IMG/VR virus record: IMGVR_UViG_3300036985_003028
Span: 1 to 23,199 of that record
DNA from: a virus
Length of the DNA stretch: 23,199 nt
Direction: 5' to 3' (one strand)
The notes below the pieces were generated by a model. That model saw only the letters and a list, made by a program, of their open reading frames with translations. It was not told where the DNA came from and searched no databases. Numbering within the stretch: position 1 is the first letter of the stretch; each line of letters starts with the position of its first letter. Made by a program: the position numbers and the translations under genes. Of this stretch, positions 1 through 7,695 are shown piece by piece.

Positions 1-460
1 TGTAAAATAAATAACTTAAGATTATAATTAATAAAATCCACCAATAGTTTAAAATAGATTCTTTTCTGTCTATATTTTTAACTTTAGTGTTTTGTTTAGT
101 AGAACTTTTAGCTTCAGTATGCTTTATAACGTGTTTTAAATCGATTTGAGCAACTTTCTTTGTATTTTGATATGTAGTATTGTCTTTACGTTTTTTAATG
201 CGTAATTTCACGTTAAAATACGTTTTGCCATTTACTCTAATTTCTTTAGTAGAATCTAATGGAATTATACAAATTTCAGTTTCTTCAGTATTAATATTAA
301 TATTAGTGTTATCATCTGTAGTTTTAATAGATTTACTAATATCAATTTGAGTTGTAGTTACTGCTGTATCTTTTTTAATTTCTGTAGTATTTACTTGTAC
401 TTTTCTTGAACCACAAGATAGTAATACTAAACTAACTAAAATATATAAATGCTTCTTCAT
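1..460 (-). CDS. Candidate unimolecular spanin (lipoprotein with C-terminal TM), 3' end outside window
   Basis: This frame is open from the ATG at 460 to the window edge, 153 codons without a stop. Seen: a lipoprotein signal peptide (MKKHLYILVSLVLLSCGSRK, lipobox LLSC with Cys16), a Thr/Lys-rich polar middle of about 115 residues, then a very hydrophobic stretch from about residue 139 (NYWWILLIIILSYLFY). An outer-membrane lipoprotein joined to a C-terminal inner-membrane helix is the architecture of u-spanins such as phage T1 gp11, which disrupt the outer membrane in the last step of lysis. It starts inside the end of the lysozyme gene (29-base overlap) and is the last gene of the lysis cassette, which fits that role. 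The C-terminus is missing, so the final length is unknown. An alternative is an unrelated phage lipoprotein. The architecture is seen; the function is inferred. Confidence 0.65.
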   Translation of the reverse strand, partial: MKKHLYILVSLVLLSCGSRKVQVNTTEIKKDTAVTTTQIDISKSIKTTDDNTNININTEETEICIIPLDSTKEIRVNGKTYFNVKLRIKKRKDNTTYQNTKKVAQIDLKHVIKHTEAKSSTKQNTKVKNIDRKESILNYWWILLIIILSYLFY

Positions 461-878
461 TTCTTCTTAATGTTAATCCACGTACTACTTTACCACCTGC
501 TTTATTCCATCGTAAAAATTGGTCTTTTATCTTTGGATTTTTTGCGTTTTCATTTACCATTTTTAACAAAGTAGATAACTGAAATGCTGATACCCCAATA
601 TTGTAACAAATAGAAACTAAACTATTAAATTGATTTTGGTTAATAGGATAGGTAACTAACTTACTTACTTTATCAGCAAATCTATCAGCTATTTCTTTAA
701 ACATTTCAAACGCTTCAGTTTCTGTAATTGGTTTATCTAATAAAGTTACTTTTTTACCATTTGTGTAGTAAGTATTCCCATAACCAATCGTAGGAACTTT
801 AGCTGAACACAAATAAGGTTTAGCGCTAAAACCTTCAAACTTTGTGATTAACCGGTAACCATCAGAATTTAATTTCAT
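432..878 (-). CDS. Endolysin, GH24 (T4-type) lysozyme
   Basis: The 148-aa product is a compact phage lysozyme that cleaves the glycan strands of peptidoglycan. Seen: KFEGF with the catalytic Glu15, then VPTIGYGNT with Thr30 in the family active-site region, then conserved C-terminal motifs (NQNQFNSLVSICYNIG and RWNKAGGKVVRGLTLRR). The family triad is E-8aa-D-5aa-T. Here the spacing is exact but the Asp position is Cys24. A Cys at this site is known in natural GH24 phage lysozymes and is tolerated in engineered T4 lysozyme. There is no signal peptide or SAR-type N-terminal helix, so export should depend on a holin. The start at 878 overlaps the stop of the upstream TM protein (ATGA). Length is typical of the family. 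Confidence 0.95.
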   Translation of the reverse strand: MKLNSDGYRLITKFEGFSAKPYLCSAKVPTIGYGNTYYTNGKKVTLLDKPITETEAFEMFKEIADRFADKVSKLVTYPINQNQFNSLVSICYNIGVSAFQLSTLLKMVNENAKNPKIKDQFLRWNKAGGKVVRGLTLRRNEEAFIYFS

Positions 879-1168
879 TTAGAAAATGTTTTAAAAATTA
901 AAGTAACTAATGCAGCAGTAAAAGCAGCTACAACAAATTTAGCTTGTCTAATGTAAACTTTCATTTCATTGTGGTTATCTTCTAACTCAGTTACTCGATT
1001 ATCAATATCTGATATTTTCCAAACAAGACCACGAAAACCATTTAAATCATTTCCAAGCAATGCCTGTTTAATTTCTTTTATATCAGAAGAACGTATTTCA
1101 CTATCTTGTTTTAATAGCTTTAAATGTTGTTCTATTCTGTCTAATCTTTCACTTTCTAAATTACTCAT
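875..1168 (-). CDS. Coiled-coil protein with one C-terminal TM helix, lysis cassette (XhlA-like architecture)
   Basis: The 97-aa protein has a charged, heptad-like N-terminal part (about residues 1-72, rich in Glu, Lys and Leu) and a single hydrophobic helix near the C-terminus (VVAAFTAALVTLIF, about residues 79-92) followed by KTFSK. This is the layout of haemolysin XhlA-type proteins and some holin partners encoded beside endolysins in Gram-positive prophages. I see no definite sequence signature, so the resemblance is architectural only. It lies between the two-TM holin candidate (8-base overlap) and the lysozyme (4-base overlap). It could be a holin, an antiholin or a membrane anchor that regulates lysis timing. 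Confidence 0.7.
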   Translation of the reverse strand: MSNLESERLDRIEQHLKLLKQDSEIRSSDIKEIKQALLGNDLNGFRGLVWKISDIDNRVTELEDNHNEMKVYIRQAKFVVAAFTAALVTLIFKTFSK

Positions 1169-1361
1169 TTCTTAACTTATTAGGCTGCGATAAATATAGT
1201 TTTACTGCACCAAGTGTTATTACTAATATCTTAAATATAGTTCCTACGTATTCAGGCAAACCTAACTGACTAATTAACTCTACAAGTAAATGCGTAGTTT
1301 GGTCTAAGATACCTAAAACGATTAAAACAATCGGCAAAATGTGCTCTTTAATCTGCTGCAT
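1161..1361 (-). CDS. Putative holin, two TM segments
   Basis: The 66-aa protein has two hydrophobic segments, roughly residues 8-28 (ILPIVLIVLGIL) and 39-57 (VGTIFKILVITLGAVKLYL), joined by a short loop and ending in a charged tail (QPNKLRNE). Small size, two TM helices and a charged C-terminus are typical of class II holins. These form the inner-membrane lesions that release the endolysin. It sits two genes before the lysozyme in an overlapping gene string, which supports the assignment. There is no family-specific motif that I can name, and the neighbouring coiled-coil/TM protein could instead be the pore former. Confidence 0.65.
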   Translation of the reverse strand: MQQIKEHILPIVLIVLGILDQTTHLLVELISQLGLPEYVGTIFKILVITLGAVKLYLSQPNKLRNE

Positions 1362-1485
1362 TTTCTTTGAGTTTTGTCTCTAATTTATCCAATATTTGCG
1401 ACAAAGCCACTACATCGGCCATTTGATAAACTCCCGCTTTTACTGCGATTTCGATTGCTTGTTTAATTACATTTAATTCTTCCAT
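1348..1485 (-). CDS. Small hypothetical protein, 45 aa
   Basis: A short frame from ATG at 1485 to TAA at 1348-1350 encodes 45 residues beginning MEELNVIKQAIEIAVKAGVY and ending KLKENAAD. It is predicted to be helical, with Glu/Lys and Leu/Ile/Val spaced as in an amphipathic helix, and has no TM segment. It overlaps the upstream 89-aa gene by 13 bases and the downstream holin by 14 bases. It fills what would otherwise be a 111-base gap in a tightly packed gene string. Natural-looking composition and coupled overlaps support it as a real gene. Function unknown; the location suggests a minor lysis or tail-fibre-associated role. Confidence 0.7.
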   Translation of the reverse strand: MEELNVIKQAIEIAVKAGVYQMADVVALSQILDKLETKLKENAAD

Positions 1486-1742
1486 TGGTCTAAGGGTATT
1501 AAGATTATTATTCCTTTATCGTTTGCAACGCATTGCTCAACCCAAGTGTTGTCAGTTCCCCACTTTTTAAATTCCTCATCGGTTAAGGTGTAGTTCCAAT
1601 TGGCGCACATTACACCTTCCTCGGTCAAAAGTTCGTTGTAGGTCGTGCAAGTGGTTGCAGTGGTTTCAAAGTTAAGTATTAAAACTTTTAAAATTGTTGC
1701 TTCGCCTGTAAATGGGAAGTCAATCGGTTGAATTTGTGCCAT
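1473..1742 (-). CDS. Hypothetical protein downstream of tail fibre, 89 aa
   Basis: The 89-aa protein starts MAQIQPIDFPFTGEATILKV and contains several Cys and Trp residues (Cys near residues 32, 45 and 67). It has no signal peptide or TM segment. I do not recognise a named domain. The pattern of a small protein directly after the tail fibre suggests a fibre accessory, a chaperone or a small virion protein. The start follows an A/T-rich leader without Shine-Dalgarno, as in the other genes. The DNA here is noticeably richer in G+C than most of the window, like the middle of the fibre gene, which suggests a shared transfer history. Confidence 0.8.
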   Translation of the reverse strand: MAQIQPIDFPFTGEATILKVLILNFETTATTCTTYNELLTEEGVMCANWNYTLTDEEFKKWGTDNTWVEQCVANDKGIIILIPLDQWKN

Positions 1743-1752
1743 TTTTATTTAT

Positions 1753-4566
1753 TTATAAAGTTATCCAAGTTGTGCCGTCATAAAAACAAGGGCGATTTAA
1801 AGTATTGTCATATATCATTAACCCCGCAGCGGGTGTAGCTATTGCGTTCTTTTGCGTGGTGGTCATTCTCGGTGGTAAAAAGCCTTGCGTTGTACTATCA
1901 ACTTGTAATTGAGCCGAAGCGTTTGGTGTAGATACATTTGCTAAAATACCACTACTACCTTTTATAAACCATCTTTGTGTTAGGGTTTGTAAAGTAGTGC
2001 CTGTTGTTGTAGGTGTAGCAGTTGAAAATATAATATCTTTAGAAATTGCGGTACCTGTTGAGCGACCACTTGAAAATACTAAATTATAACCTTCTACATT
2101 TGTCCCGACTCCATTGGTTGCTGAAACAAAAACATTCCTTGAAGAAGTAGGAAGTGTACTATCACAACCCCATTGACCAAGATAAATATTTGGAGTACTT
2201 TGAGTTGGGTTATTTATTCCACATCCTATTATTGTAGGAATGTTTGTTCCAACAGGAGGTAATTCAGCTGAACCCGCATCACTTGCAAATAGTCCACTAA
2301 AATCACCAAGTACAGTTCCGCTACAAGCTATGTAATTTCCATATAAACCACTTGAGGCATTAAGAGTTACTTGCCCACCAAAGATGTTTACAGGAGAAGT
2401 GCTTGTGTACCCTGTTAAGTCTGTATTTGTAGCTACTATAGTTGAATTGGTTGGTATATTACCCCTATTAAAAAAACCTATAATAATACTACGTTGCGTT
2501 GTAGCCTCAGTTGCTATTGTAGCACCATTCCATCCAATTATTATATTATTACCAAGACCATTAAGACTATGTCTTATTTTAATCCCTTGTGAATCAAAAA
2601 ATAATTCTTTTTGTGAGCCACTTTGTAAAGTTAAATTTCCATTTACCCTTGCCGTGCCGTTTACGTCTAATTTAAAACCTGCGTCTGTTGTGGTTGCTAT
2701 TAAAACATTTCCACCTTGACGATTAATAAGTAATGGAACATTATTAATTGCAGTAGATTGGTGCGATTGTATTTCTGCTGCTCCATTCCCATAACTATTA
2801 ATTGCAACTCCTGCATTTCCATTTCCTGCAATAAAAGCTGCTGCATTGTTAGGAACTGAGCCTATTGTATTAGTATTTCCTATTACTCTAAATTGGTTAC
2901 TTCCTGCTAAGCTACCTGTTCTTATTGAGGCTATTTGTGCATAAGCTGCGTTATCGTAACTTCCCTCAAAACTTAATATACCTACTGTATTTCCGCCACC
3001 AAGTCCTGCTTGCAAATACTGTCTAAATGAAATTGGAACATTTGCAATTCCATTATATGTATTACCATTATAATATACTGCAGGAGAGTGAGAAACTAAG
3101 GAATTACTTGTAGCTGAAGCTGAATTTCTTAAAAGTATATCATTTGTATTGGTAAATGTAGCGGGTGCAGTTGTAACGCTTTTATTTAATCTTAAACCAA
3201 ATGTACTAACCCCTGTAAAAGCTCCAAGTGTAAAAGTTGGAGTAATATCTAAAGCTACAAGTGAATCACTATTTGCAGCAGCTACGAGTGTGTGTGTTAA
3301 ATTTAAACCTCTTGCTATTGCACTTGCAGCCGTATTACTTCCTGTAAAAGTTAAAGGAAAGCCTCCACTTGTTACAGTTCTCGCGCTTGTTAAAGTTCCA
3401 TCAGCATTGTAAATATTTGAGCCACCAACTACCAAATCGCCACTTCCTAAAACTGACGCTCCGTTTATAGTTTTGATGTTTGTGCCGCTTACAAGTTGTT
3501 GCTGCGGTGTATACCCCAAAGCCGTTGCAATAGTTTTGTTTTTCCAAACTGAATCCGCTGAGTCGTAAAATAACCCCTCGTTATTTACAGGCGAATTTAT
3601 ATAAACGTTGTGCAGCTCATCAAGCTCCCATCCGTTCATAATCTTAACGTAGATTTTTCCGTGATTAGCGTGAGCGTACTCAACGTAACCCATCACAACG
3701 ATGTGGCCTGTTATGCCTGTTGGTTTGATGTTTGTCAATCGGCCCGCAGTTGTAGGCGATAAATAAAGTACATCCCCATCAACCCACGTTTCGCCCTGCA
3801 AGCTGCCTGTTGTGTTTATCTCCTCAAATTGGCCCATTGTCATAATGAAACCCTCTTGATTTGTAGCTATATTTTCGCAAACAAGGCCAATCGTATCGGC
3901 TGAATTATTGTCGTTATTCGCTTGAGCGTATGCAACGGCTAATCGTTGACCTTGCGCCCCGCTTATTCTTACTGCCGTATAATTCGCACGCAATAACGTT
4001 GCGTTTGGCGTTACTTTATTTACTACTCTTGCAACTAAATCAACCCCATTTTTTAGTACAACCGTGCCACCTTTTAAAGTCGTTTCGGAGCTACCAATTG
4101 AATCGTTCCATCGTGTTGTCGCAACCGCTGCCGTACCTGTTGGCGATGTATCCAAAGTGAGTTGCCCCGCCTTTAGTTCATACTCGCCTAAATTTACATT
4201 TTGTGTAGCACCGGTATAGGGAACGTAACCGGTTAAGCTTGGTAAATCTTCAGCAGTAATAAAAGGATGTACACCATCTTCACCATCATTAGTTAAGTCT
4301 GAAGTGTTTGTTACTGCAGCAGGTATAGTAGGCTTGTTTTTAATAAAGTCTAATGCTTCATTGTCAGTTTGCGCCCAATCAGATTGTATTTGTTCAGCCG
4401 CGGTTACTTTGTTTATGTTTACTTGAATTATTTCTTCAGTAATGTTTAAAGTAACATCTTCTGTCGTTTCAAAAACATTAATATCAATTACTTCCTGAAT
4501 TTCAGAAGAAACTATATTAATCGTTTCATTTGTTTCTTGTACGTTTATGTTTACGTTTTCACACAT
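1753..4566 (-). CDS. Tail fibre / receptor-binding structural protein, 937 aa
   Basis: This is the longest gene in the window. The N-terminal 55 residues alternate Val/Ile/Asn and acidic residues (for example VNINVQETNETINIV), a pattern seen at virion-attachment ends of Bacteroidota phage fibres. Residues about 112-378 form a module beginning GYVPYTGATQNVNLGEYEL and ending near GYTPQQQLVSGTNIK. The rest is Gly/Ser/Thr/Asn-rich repetitive sequence suggestive of a beta-helix or beta-sandwich shaft. The C-terminus (GFLPPRMTTTQKNAIATPAA, then LMIYDNTLNRPCFYDGTTW) resembles a short terminal domain common on Bacteroidota surface and phage proteins. No intramolecular chaperone (S74) is seen. The start shares one base with the upstream stop (TAATG). 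It probably contacts the host surface; receptor unknown. GC content jumps inside the gene (see findings). Confidence 0.85.
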   Translation of the reverse strand: MCENVNINVQETNETINIVSSEIQEVIDINVFETTEDVTLNITEEIIQVNINKVTAAEQIQSDWAQTDNEALDFIKNKPTIPAAVTNTSDLTNDGEDGVHPFITAEDLPSLTGYVPYTGATQNVNLGEYELKAGQLTLDTSPTGTAAVATTRWNDSIGSSETTLKGGTVVLKNGVDLVARVVNKVTPNATLLRANYTAVRISGAQGQRLAVAYAQANNDNNSADTIGLVCENIATNQEGFIMTMGQFEEINTTGSLQGETWVDGDVLYLSPTTAGRLTNIKPTGITGHIVVMGYVEYAHANHGKIYVKIMNGWELDELHNVYINSPVNNEGLFYDSADSVWKNKTIATALGYTPQQQLVSGTNIKTINGASVLGSGDLVVGGSNIYNADGTLTSARTVTSGGFPLTFTGSNTAASAIARGLNLTHTLVAAANSDSLVALDITPTFTLGAFTGVSTFGLRLNKSVTTAPATFTNTNDILLRNSASATSNSLVSHSPAVYYNGNTYNGIANVPISFRQYLQAGLGGGNTVGILSFEGSYDNAAYAQIASIRTGSLAGSNQFRVIGNTNTIGSVPNNAAAFIAGNGNAGVAINSYGNGAAEIQSHQSTAINNVPLLINRQGGNVLIATTTDAGFKLDVNGTARVNGNLTLQSGSQKELFFDSQGIKIRHSLNGLGNNIIIGWNGATIATEATTQRSIIIGFFNRGNIPTNSTIVATNTDLTGYTSTSPVNIFGGQVTLNASSGLYGNYIACSGTVLGDFSGLFASDAGSAELPPVGTNIPTIIGCGINNPTQSTPNIYLGQWGCDSTLPTSSRNVFVSATNGVGTNVEGYNLVFSSGRSTGTAISKDIIFSTATPTTTGTTLQTLTQRWFIKGSSGILANVSTPNASAQLQVDSTTQGFLPPRMTTTQKNAIATPAAGLMIYDNTLNRPCFYDGTTWITL

Positions 4567-4898
4567 TAGCGGGTTACATCATTTTTAATTAAAAAATTAC
4601 CTGAAATGTAGGTTTTAACAACTCCATCAAAATCAAATTCAATATCGTAAATGTAATTAAAAGCAGGTATATCTATAATTTGCTGATTAATGCGAAATAA
4701 GCCGTTTGCAGCGTCTGTAATTGTAATTCCTGCATTAGCTACAGAAGTTAAAGATAAACCTACTACACCACCGTATTCTTTGCGTAATTGCATACGAATA
4801 ATAGTGTCTGATAAATCTACCGGTACATCATCTACATTAATTTCGAAGTTTACCGCCTCGAACGTGTCCGCTTTTATGTGTGTAAAGTTTAAACTCAT
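4566..4898 (-). CDS. BppU N-terminal-like baseplate/fibre adaptor protein
   Basis: The 110-aa protein reads like a compact beta-sandwich. The pattern is NFEINVDDVPVDLSDTIIRM, then an alternating strand region, then AGITITDAANGLFRI, then YIYDIEFDFDGVVKTYISGN and a final NDVTR. This order (polar and acidic start, IRMQLR strand, ITI-G-F strand, YDIEF-DG, G-F-I, ending VTR) matches the N-terminal domain family of lactococcal baseplate upper protein BppU. Those proteins attach receptor-binding proteins to the baseplate. It sits directly before the fibre gene, with which it overlaps by one base, consistent with an adaptor role. Family placement is from memory of the pattern, not from a search. Confidence 0.65.
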   Translation of the reverse strand: MSLNFTHIKADTFEAVNFEINVDDVPVDLSDTIIRMQLRKEYGGVVGLSLTSVANAGITITDAANGLFRINQQIIDIPAFNYIYDIEFDFDGVVKTYISGNFLIKNDVTR

Positions 4899-4964
4899 TT
4901 TCTATTTTATTTAAAAATAATTGTAATTTTTCTACGTTCTTTGTCTTTGGCTTATATGTTTCTT

Positions 4965-5465
4965 TTACAACACCCATCCGATAAAATTTGCGTTTGAATC
5001 CGGATATACATCAGCGTTTGAATTTTGATTATATTCAGGAAATAAAGCCTGATTGAAACACATATAATCTATAAATCTATTTGTATAAGATTGTGCAATA
5101 TCACGCTCTTTTTCAATAAGAAAATCTATTTCGTTTTTCTCTACGTTTGAACTTGCTTCAGAAGAATGTTTAAATACACCTTTGTTAGCTATCGTATAAG
5201 CTGCGTAAGGCAAAAACTCTACCATAGACCAATGTATTACCATAGGCTTAATATAAGTGCTTAAAAGCGTTGTATATGGTGCTTCTAAATCACCCGAAAC
5301 TATATCATCATTAATCTTATTAAATAATCGAGTACCAAGATAATTCTGAATATGAATATCCTGAGCAATCTTAATGTATTGAATAAATTTATCAGTATCG
5401 ATGTTGCCATTTAAAGCAGTAAATTTTACAATATCATCACGTGTTATAAAAAGTGCCTGTGCCAT
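4965..5465 (-). CDS. Putative head-tail connector protein (DUF6712-like)
   Basis: The 166-aa, mostly helical protein begins MAQALFITRDDIVKFTALNG and contains IAQDIHIQNYLGTRLFNKI, a pattern I associate with Bacteroidota phage connector proteins placed after the portal. Such proteins form the ring between portal and tail. A helical bundle with a long central helix is expected for gp6-type connectors. It starts three bases after the portal stop. There is no TM segment or signal peptide. The assignment rests on position and general resemblance, so a different minor virion role is possible. Confidence 0.55.
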   Translation of the reverse strand: MAQALFITRDDIVKFTALNGNIDTDKFIQYIKIAQDIHIQNYLGTRLFNKINDDIVSGDLEAPYTTLLSTYIKPMVIHWSMVEFLPYAAYTIANKGVFKHSSEASSNVEKNEIDFLIEKERDIAQSYTNRFIDYMCFNQALFPEYNQNSNADVYPDSNANFIGWVL

Positions 5466-5468
5466 TTG

Positions 5469-7265
5469 TTAGTTTTTAAATCCCATTTTATCCCAATATT
5501 CTTGTGTATATCCTTTTGTCGGCATATCAGCAGGTTTCATTGATACTTCTTTTTCATTTCTGATTCTGTATCCGTACTTTTCAGCTATTGCGTTGCTTAA
5601 TGGTTTTGCAGTTCCACTTGTTGGGTCTACTTTTACACCTTGTAAATTTGCATATGTTCTACGTAACCATTTATGCTCACATCTTGGGCCGCCCTTGTAC
5701 AACCATATAGAATAATTAGCAGCGCCATTTTTACCAAACCCTGCATTTACTGCAAAATTCTCCATATCAATTATATCTTCTTTACGATATACTTTATCAG
5801 CATTTAACATTTTATTGCAAAATTCTCTTTCACCGGTTAAATTACCACTATAAACGTAACGTGTAATAAAGTTTACACCATCAATTACTTTATCTTGCTC
5901 AGGGCTTTTAATGTTTGGTCTTGCAGTACCTGTACTAACAAACTTCCATACCTTAGATAAAAGTGATTTATCTTCTTTTTTCTGATTAATAAAGTTTATT
6001 TCAGCATCTAATTCTTCTTCTGCATCGTAATCAACTTCCGTTTCATCAATCATTAACCATTCTTCACCTAATACTTCGCCTTTGTTTATTAATTCATCAG
6101 CTATAGATTCAGAACTTAAACAAGTGTGTGAACTTAAACCTGTTTCTTCTGCTACTTGCTCCTGATTTTGTGTGTTTTCTAAATCAGTAAATTCTAATGG
6201 CTGAATAGTTTTAAAGTATAATTTTAATGAAATATCATTTATTGCTAAAATTTCATCTAAAGCAGAACAAATTTCTTCTTGGTATGGTTTAATTACAATA
6301 TTGTCAAACAACAAAGTAGCAGTTTTAATTTCATCTGCATTATTACCTAATCCACCATCACCTGTACGTACTCCTAATAACATAGGTGAAGTAACACGAT
6401 GTCCTACAATTAGTTTTTCAAAACATTCTTTACTTAAGTATTCGTAGTGTGCAGGTGCATCAGTTAATGGTAAATCATCTACTGTAGTTTTACTTTCTGC
6501 ATTGTTGTTAAAAGCTATAATTACTTTTTCACCTTTAGCACCGGTTACTTTACTAAGCACATCACGCTTAATGCTATCACGCATTTCTTCAGAAGGTACA
6601 CCATTGTTAAAATTGATAACCTTAGTTCCGCTAAATCCGTTAGCAATATCGTTAATTAAATAATCACCTATTGATTCTTCTAAATAAGCATAAGGCAAAG
6701 CACCACTATAATCTATTGGTGTATAATAATGAAACCCTGAAACGTATGGTTTAACAATATAAATTTCTACTTCGTTTCCGTTACCGAATCCAAATGCAGG
6801 AATTTTTTTAGGTTCTTCGCTTGGCTTTTTCTTTGTCCAATCAGGGTAATAATACCACGCTTCAATTTCGCCTTTATCGTTACATTTTTCAGCTCGTAAA
6901 GTATGCATAGGAAAGTGAGAAATAGATTTAACTAACTTCTTTTCCATTACAACTTGCATTGCAGCCATTCCTAATAACTTGCGTTCTAATGCTACCTTTT
7001 TTAAACAATCAGGTTTAATTAAAGAAACCATTTGTGCGTACTCATTCGGCTTTTTATTAGCATCTAATGCGCTGATTCCTTTTCCGTATATCATATTAGT
7101 AATACCGGTAATAATAGCACCATTCGATGTACTATAAAGGTATCTATCGATTAAATACTGAAAGTAGTTATTATCGTTTCCGTACTCGATGTAATTAGCT
7201 TTTTTATTCTCCTTAATTTCGGGTGAAGTATAAGCCGATAAATTAACAACTGAAATATTATTCAT
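5469..7265 (-). CDS. Portal protein with extra C-terminal domain
   Basis: The 598-aa protein has a portal-like core over about residues 20-360: NYIEYGNDNNYFQYLIDRYL, then SNGAIITGITNMIYGKG, then a wing/stem region with GHRVTSPMLLGVRTGDG, then the long helix near IVIKPYQEEICSALDEI. The portal forms the dodecameric vertex through which terminase pumps DNA. After an acidic linker (about 400-430) a separate domain follows (about 465-545) with EFCNKM (Cys483), YRKEDIIDMENFAVN and WLYKGGPRCEHKWLRR (Cys529, His531). Cys and His suggest metal binding, but this is inference. It overlaps the upstream gene by 8 bases. Its position after the capsid gene, not next to terminase, is unusual. Confidence 0.85.
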   Translation of the reverse strand: MNNISVVNLSAYTSPEIKENKKANYIEYGNDNNYFQYLIDRYLYSTSNGAIITGITNMIYGKGISALDANKKPNEYAQMVSLIKPDCLKKVALERKLLGMAAMQVVMEKKLVKSISHFPMHTLRAEKCNDKGEIEAWYYYPDWTKKKPSEEPKKIPAFGFGNGNEVEIYIVKPYVSGFHYYTPIDYSGALPYAYLEESIGDYLINDIANGFSGTKVINFNNGVPSEEMRDSIKRDVLSKVTGAKGEKVIIAFNNNAESKTTVDDLPLTDAPAHYEYLSKECFEKLIVGHRVTSPMLLGVRTGDGGLGNNADEIKTATLLFDNIVIKPYQEEICSALDEILAINDISLKLYFKTIQPLEFTDLENTQNQEQVAEETGLSSHTCLSSESIADELINKGEVLGEEWLMIDETEVDYDAEEELDAEINFINQKKEDKSLLSKVWKFVSTGTARPNIKSPEQDKVIDGVNFITRYVYSGNLTGEREFCNKMLNADKVYRKEDIIDMENFAVNAGFGKNGAANYSIWLYKGGPRCEHKWLRRTYANLQGVKVDPTSGTAKPLSNAIAEKYGYRIRNEKEVSMKPADMPTKGYTQEYWDKMGFKN

Positions 7266-7599
7266 AAATTATAAATTCATTAGATGTTGCGTGTTGTACG
7301 TAAACACCCTGATTAATTGTATAAGTAGCTGTAGATTGATTTGTACACATCACTTTATCTCTATAAACGACATTAGAGCCATCAAAACAAGTTAAAGTAT
7401 ATGTATGCCCATCTACTAAAAATTCAAAGCTTAAATCTTCTTGAAATTGCAACCAATACTTTTCTTTAACAAGTAATGGATTTTCTATTTCGTGTTCTAC
7501 GTTTGTCAGTTCATTCAAGAATACCATAGAAGTAATATTACAACTACGTGGCATAAACTTAAAATTTTGGTTGTATGTAGAATCCTTTAAAACTATCAT
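7258..7599 (-). CDS. Hypothetical structural protein, 113 aa
   Basis: The frame is open from 7680, but I place the start at the ATG at 7599 (MIVLKDSTYNQNFKFMPRSC). The first 27 codons of the longer frame lie across a rho-independent terminator hairpin, whose sequence would encode the implausible RVALCCPFYF. The 113-aa product looks beta-rich, with KEKYWLQFQEDLSFEFLVDG, DKVMCTNQSTATYTINQGVY and the end SNEFIIYE. I do not recognise a named domain. Similar small beta proteins occur between capsid and portal genes in related phages, so a decoration or connector role is possible. It overlaps the portal start by 8 bases. Confidence 0.75.
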   Translation of the reverse strand: MIVLKDSTYNQNFKFMPRSCNITSMVFLNELTNVEHEIENPLLVKEKYWLQFQEDLSFEFLVDGHTYTLTCFDGSNVVYRDKVMCTNQSTATYTINQGVYVQHATSNEFIIYE

Positions 7600-7641
7600 T
7601 CTATTTTTTATTAAATAATAAATTAAAGTCGAAATTGTTTT

Positions 7642-7673
7642 AAAATAAAAAGGGCAGCACAAAGCCACCCTTT
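7642..7673 (-). terminator. Rho-independent terminator
   Basis: On the minus strand the sequence is AAAGGGTGGC, loop TTTGT, GCTGCCCTTT, followed by a T-rich run (TTTTTATTTT). The ten-pair stem has two G-T wobbles. It lies between the 124-aa gene ending at 7696 and the ATG at 7599. No obvious promoter separates it from the next gene, so partial readthrough is expected. Confidence 0.85.
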
Positions 7674-7695
7674 CAATCAAACAAAAAACAAATTA

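Noticed and set aside
969-1175. Plus-strand open frames such as this one and those at 2384-2719, 3149-3412 and 17362-17766
   Set aside because: All lie opposite better-supported minus-strand genes, have low-complexity Ser/Leu/Phe-rich products typical of antisense shadows in A/T-rich coding DNA, and break the uniform gene direction.
4837-4977. A 46-codon minus-strand frame starting MGVVKETYKPKTKNVEKLQL that bridges the 66-base gap between the connector and BppU-like genes
   Set aside because: It overlaps the following gene by 62 bases, much more than other junctions, and its end (HVRGGKLRN) looks like a frame shadow; an A/T-rich leader for the next gene explains the gap as well.
7600-7680. 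N-terminal extension (27 codons) of the 113-aa gene before the portal
   Set aside because: The bases form a complete rho-independent terminator; the first natural residues follow the ATG at 7599.
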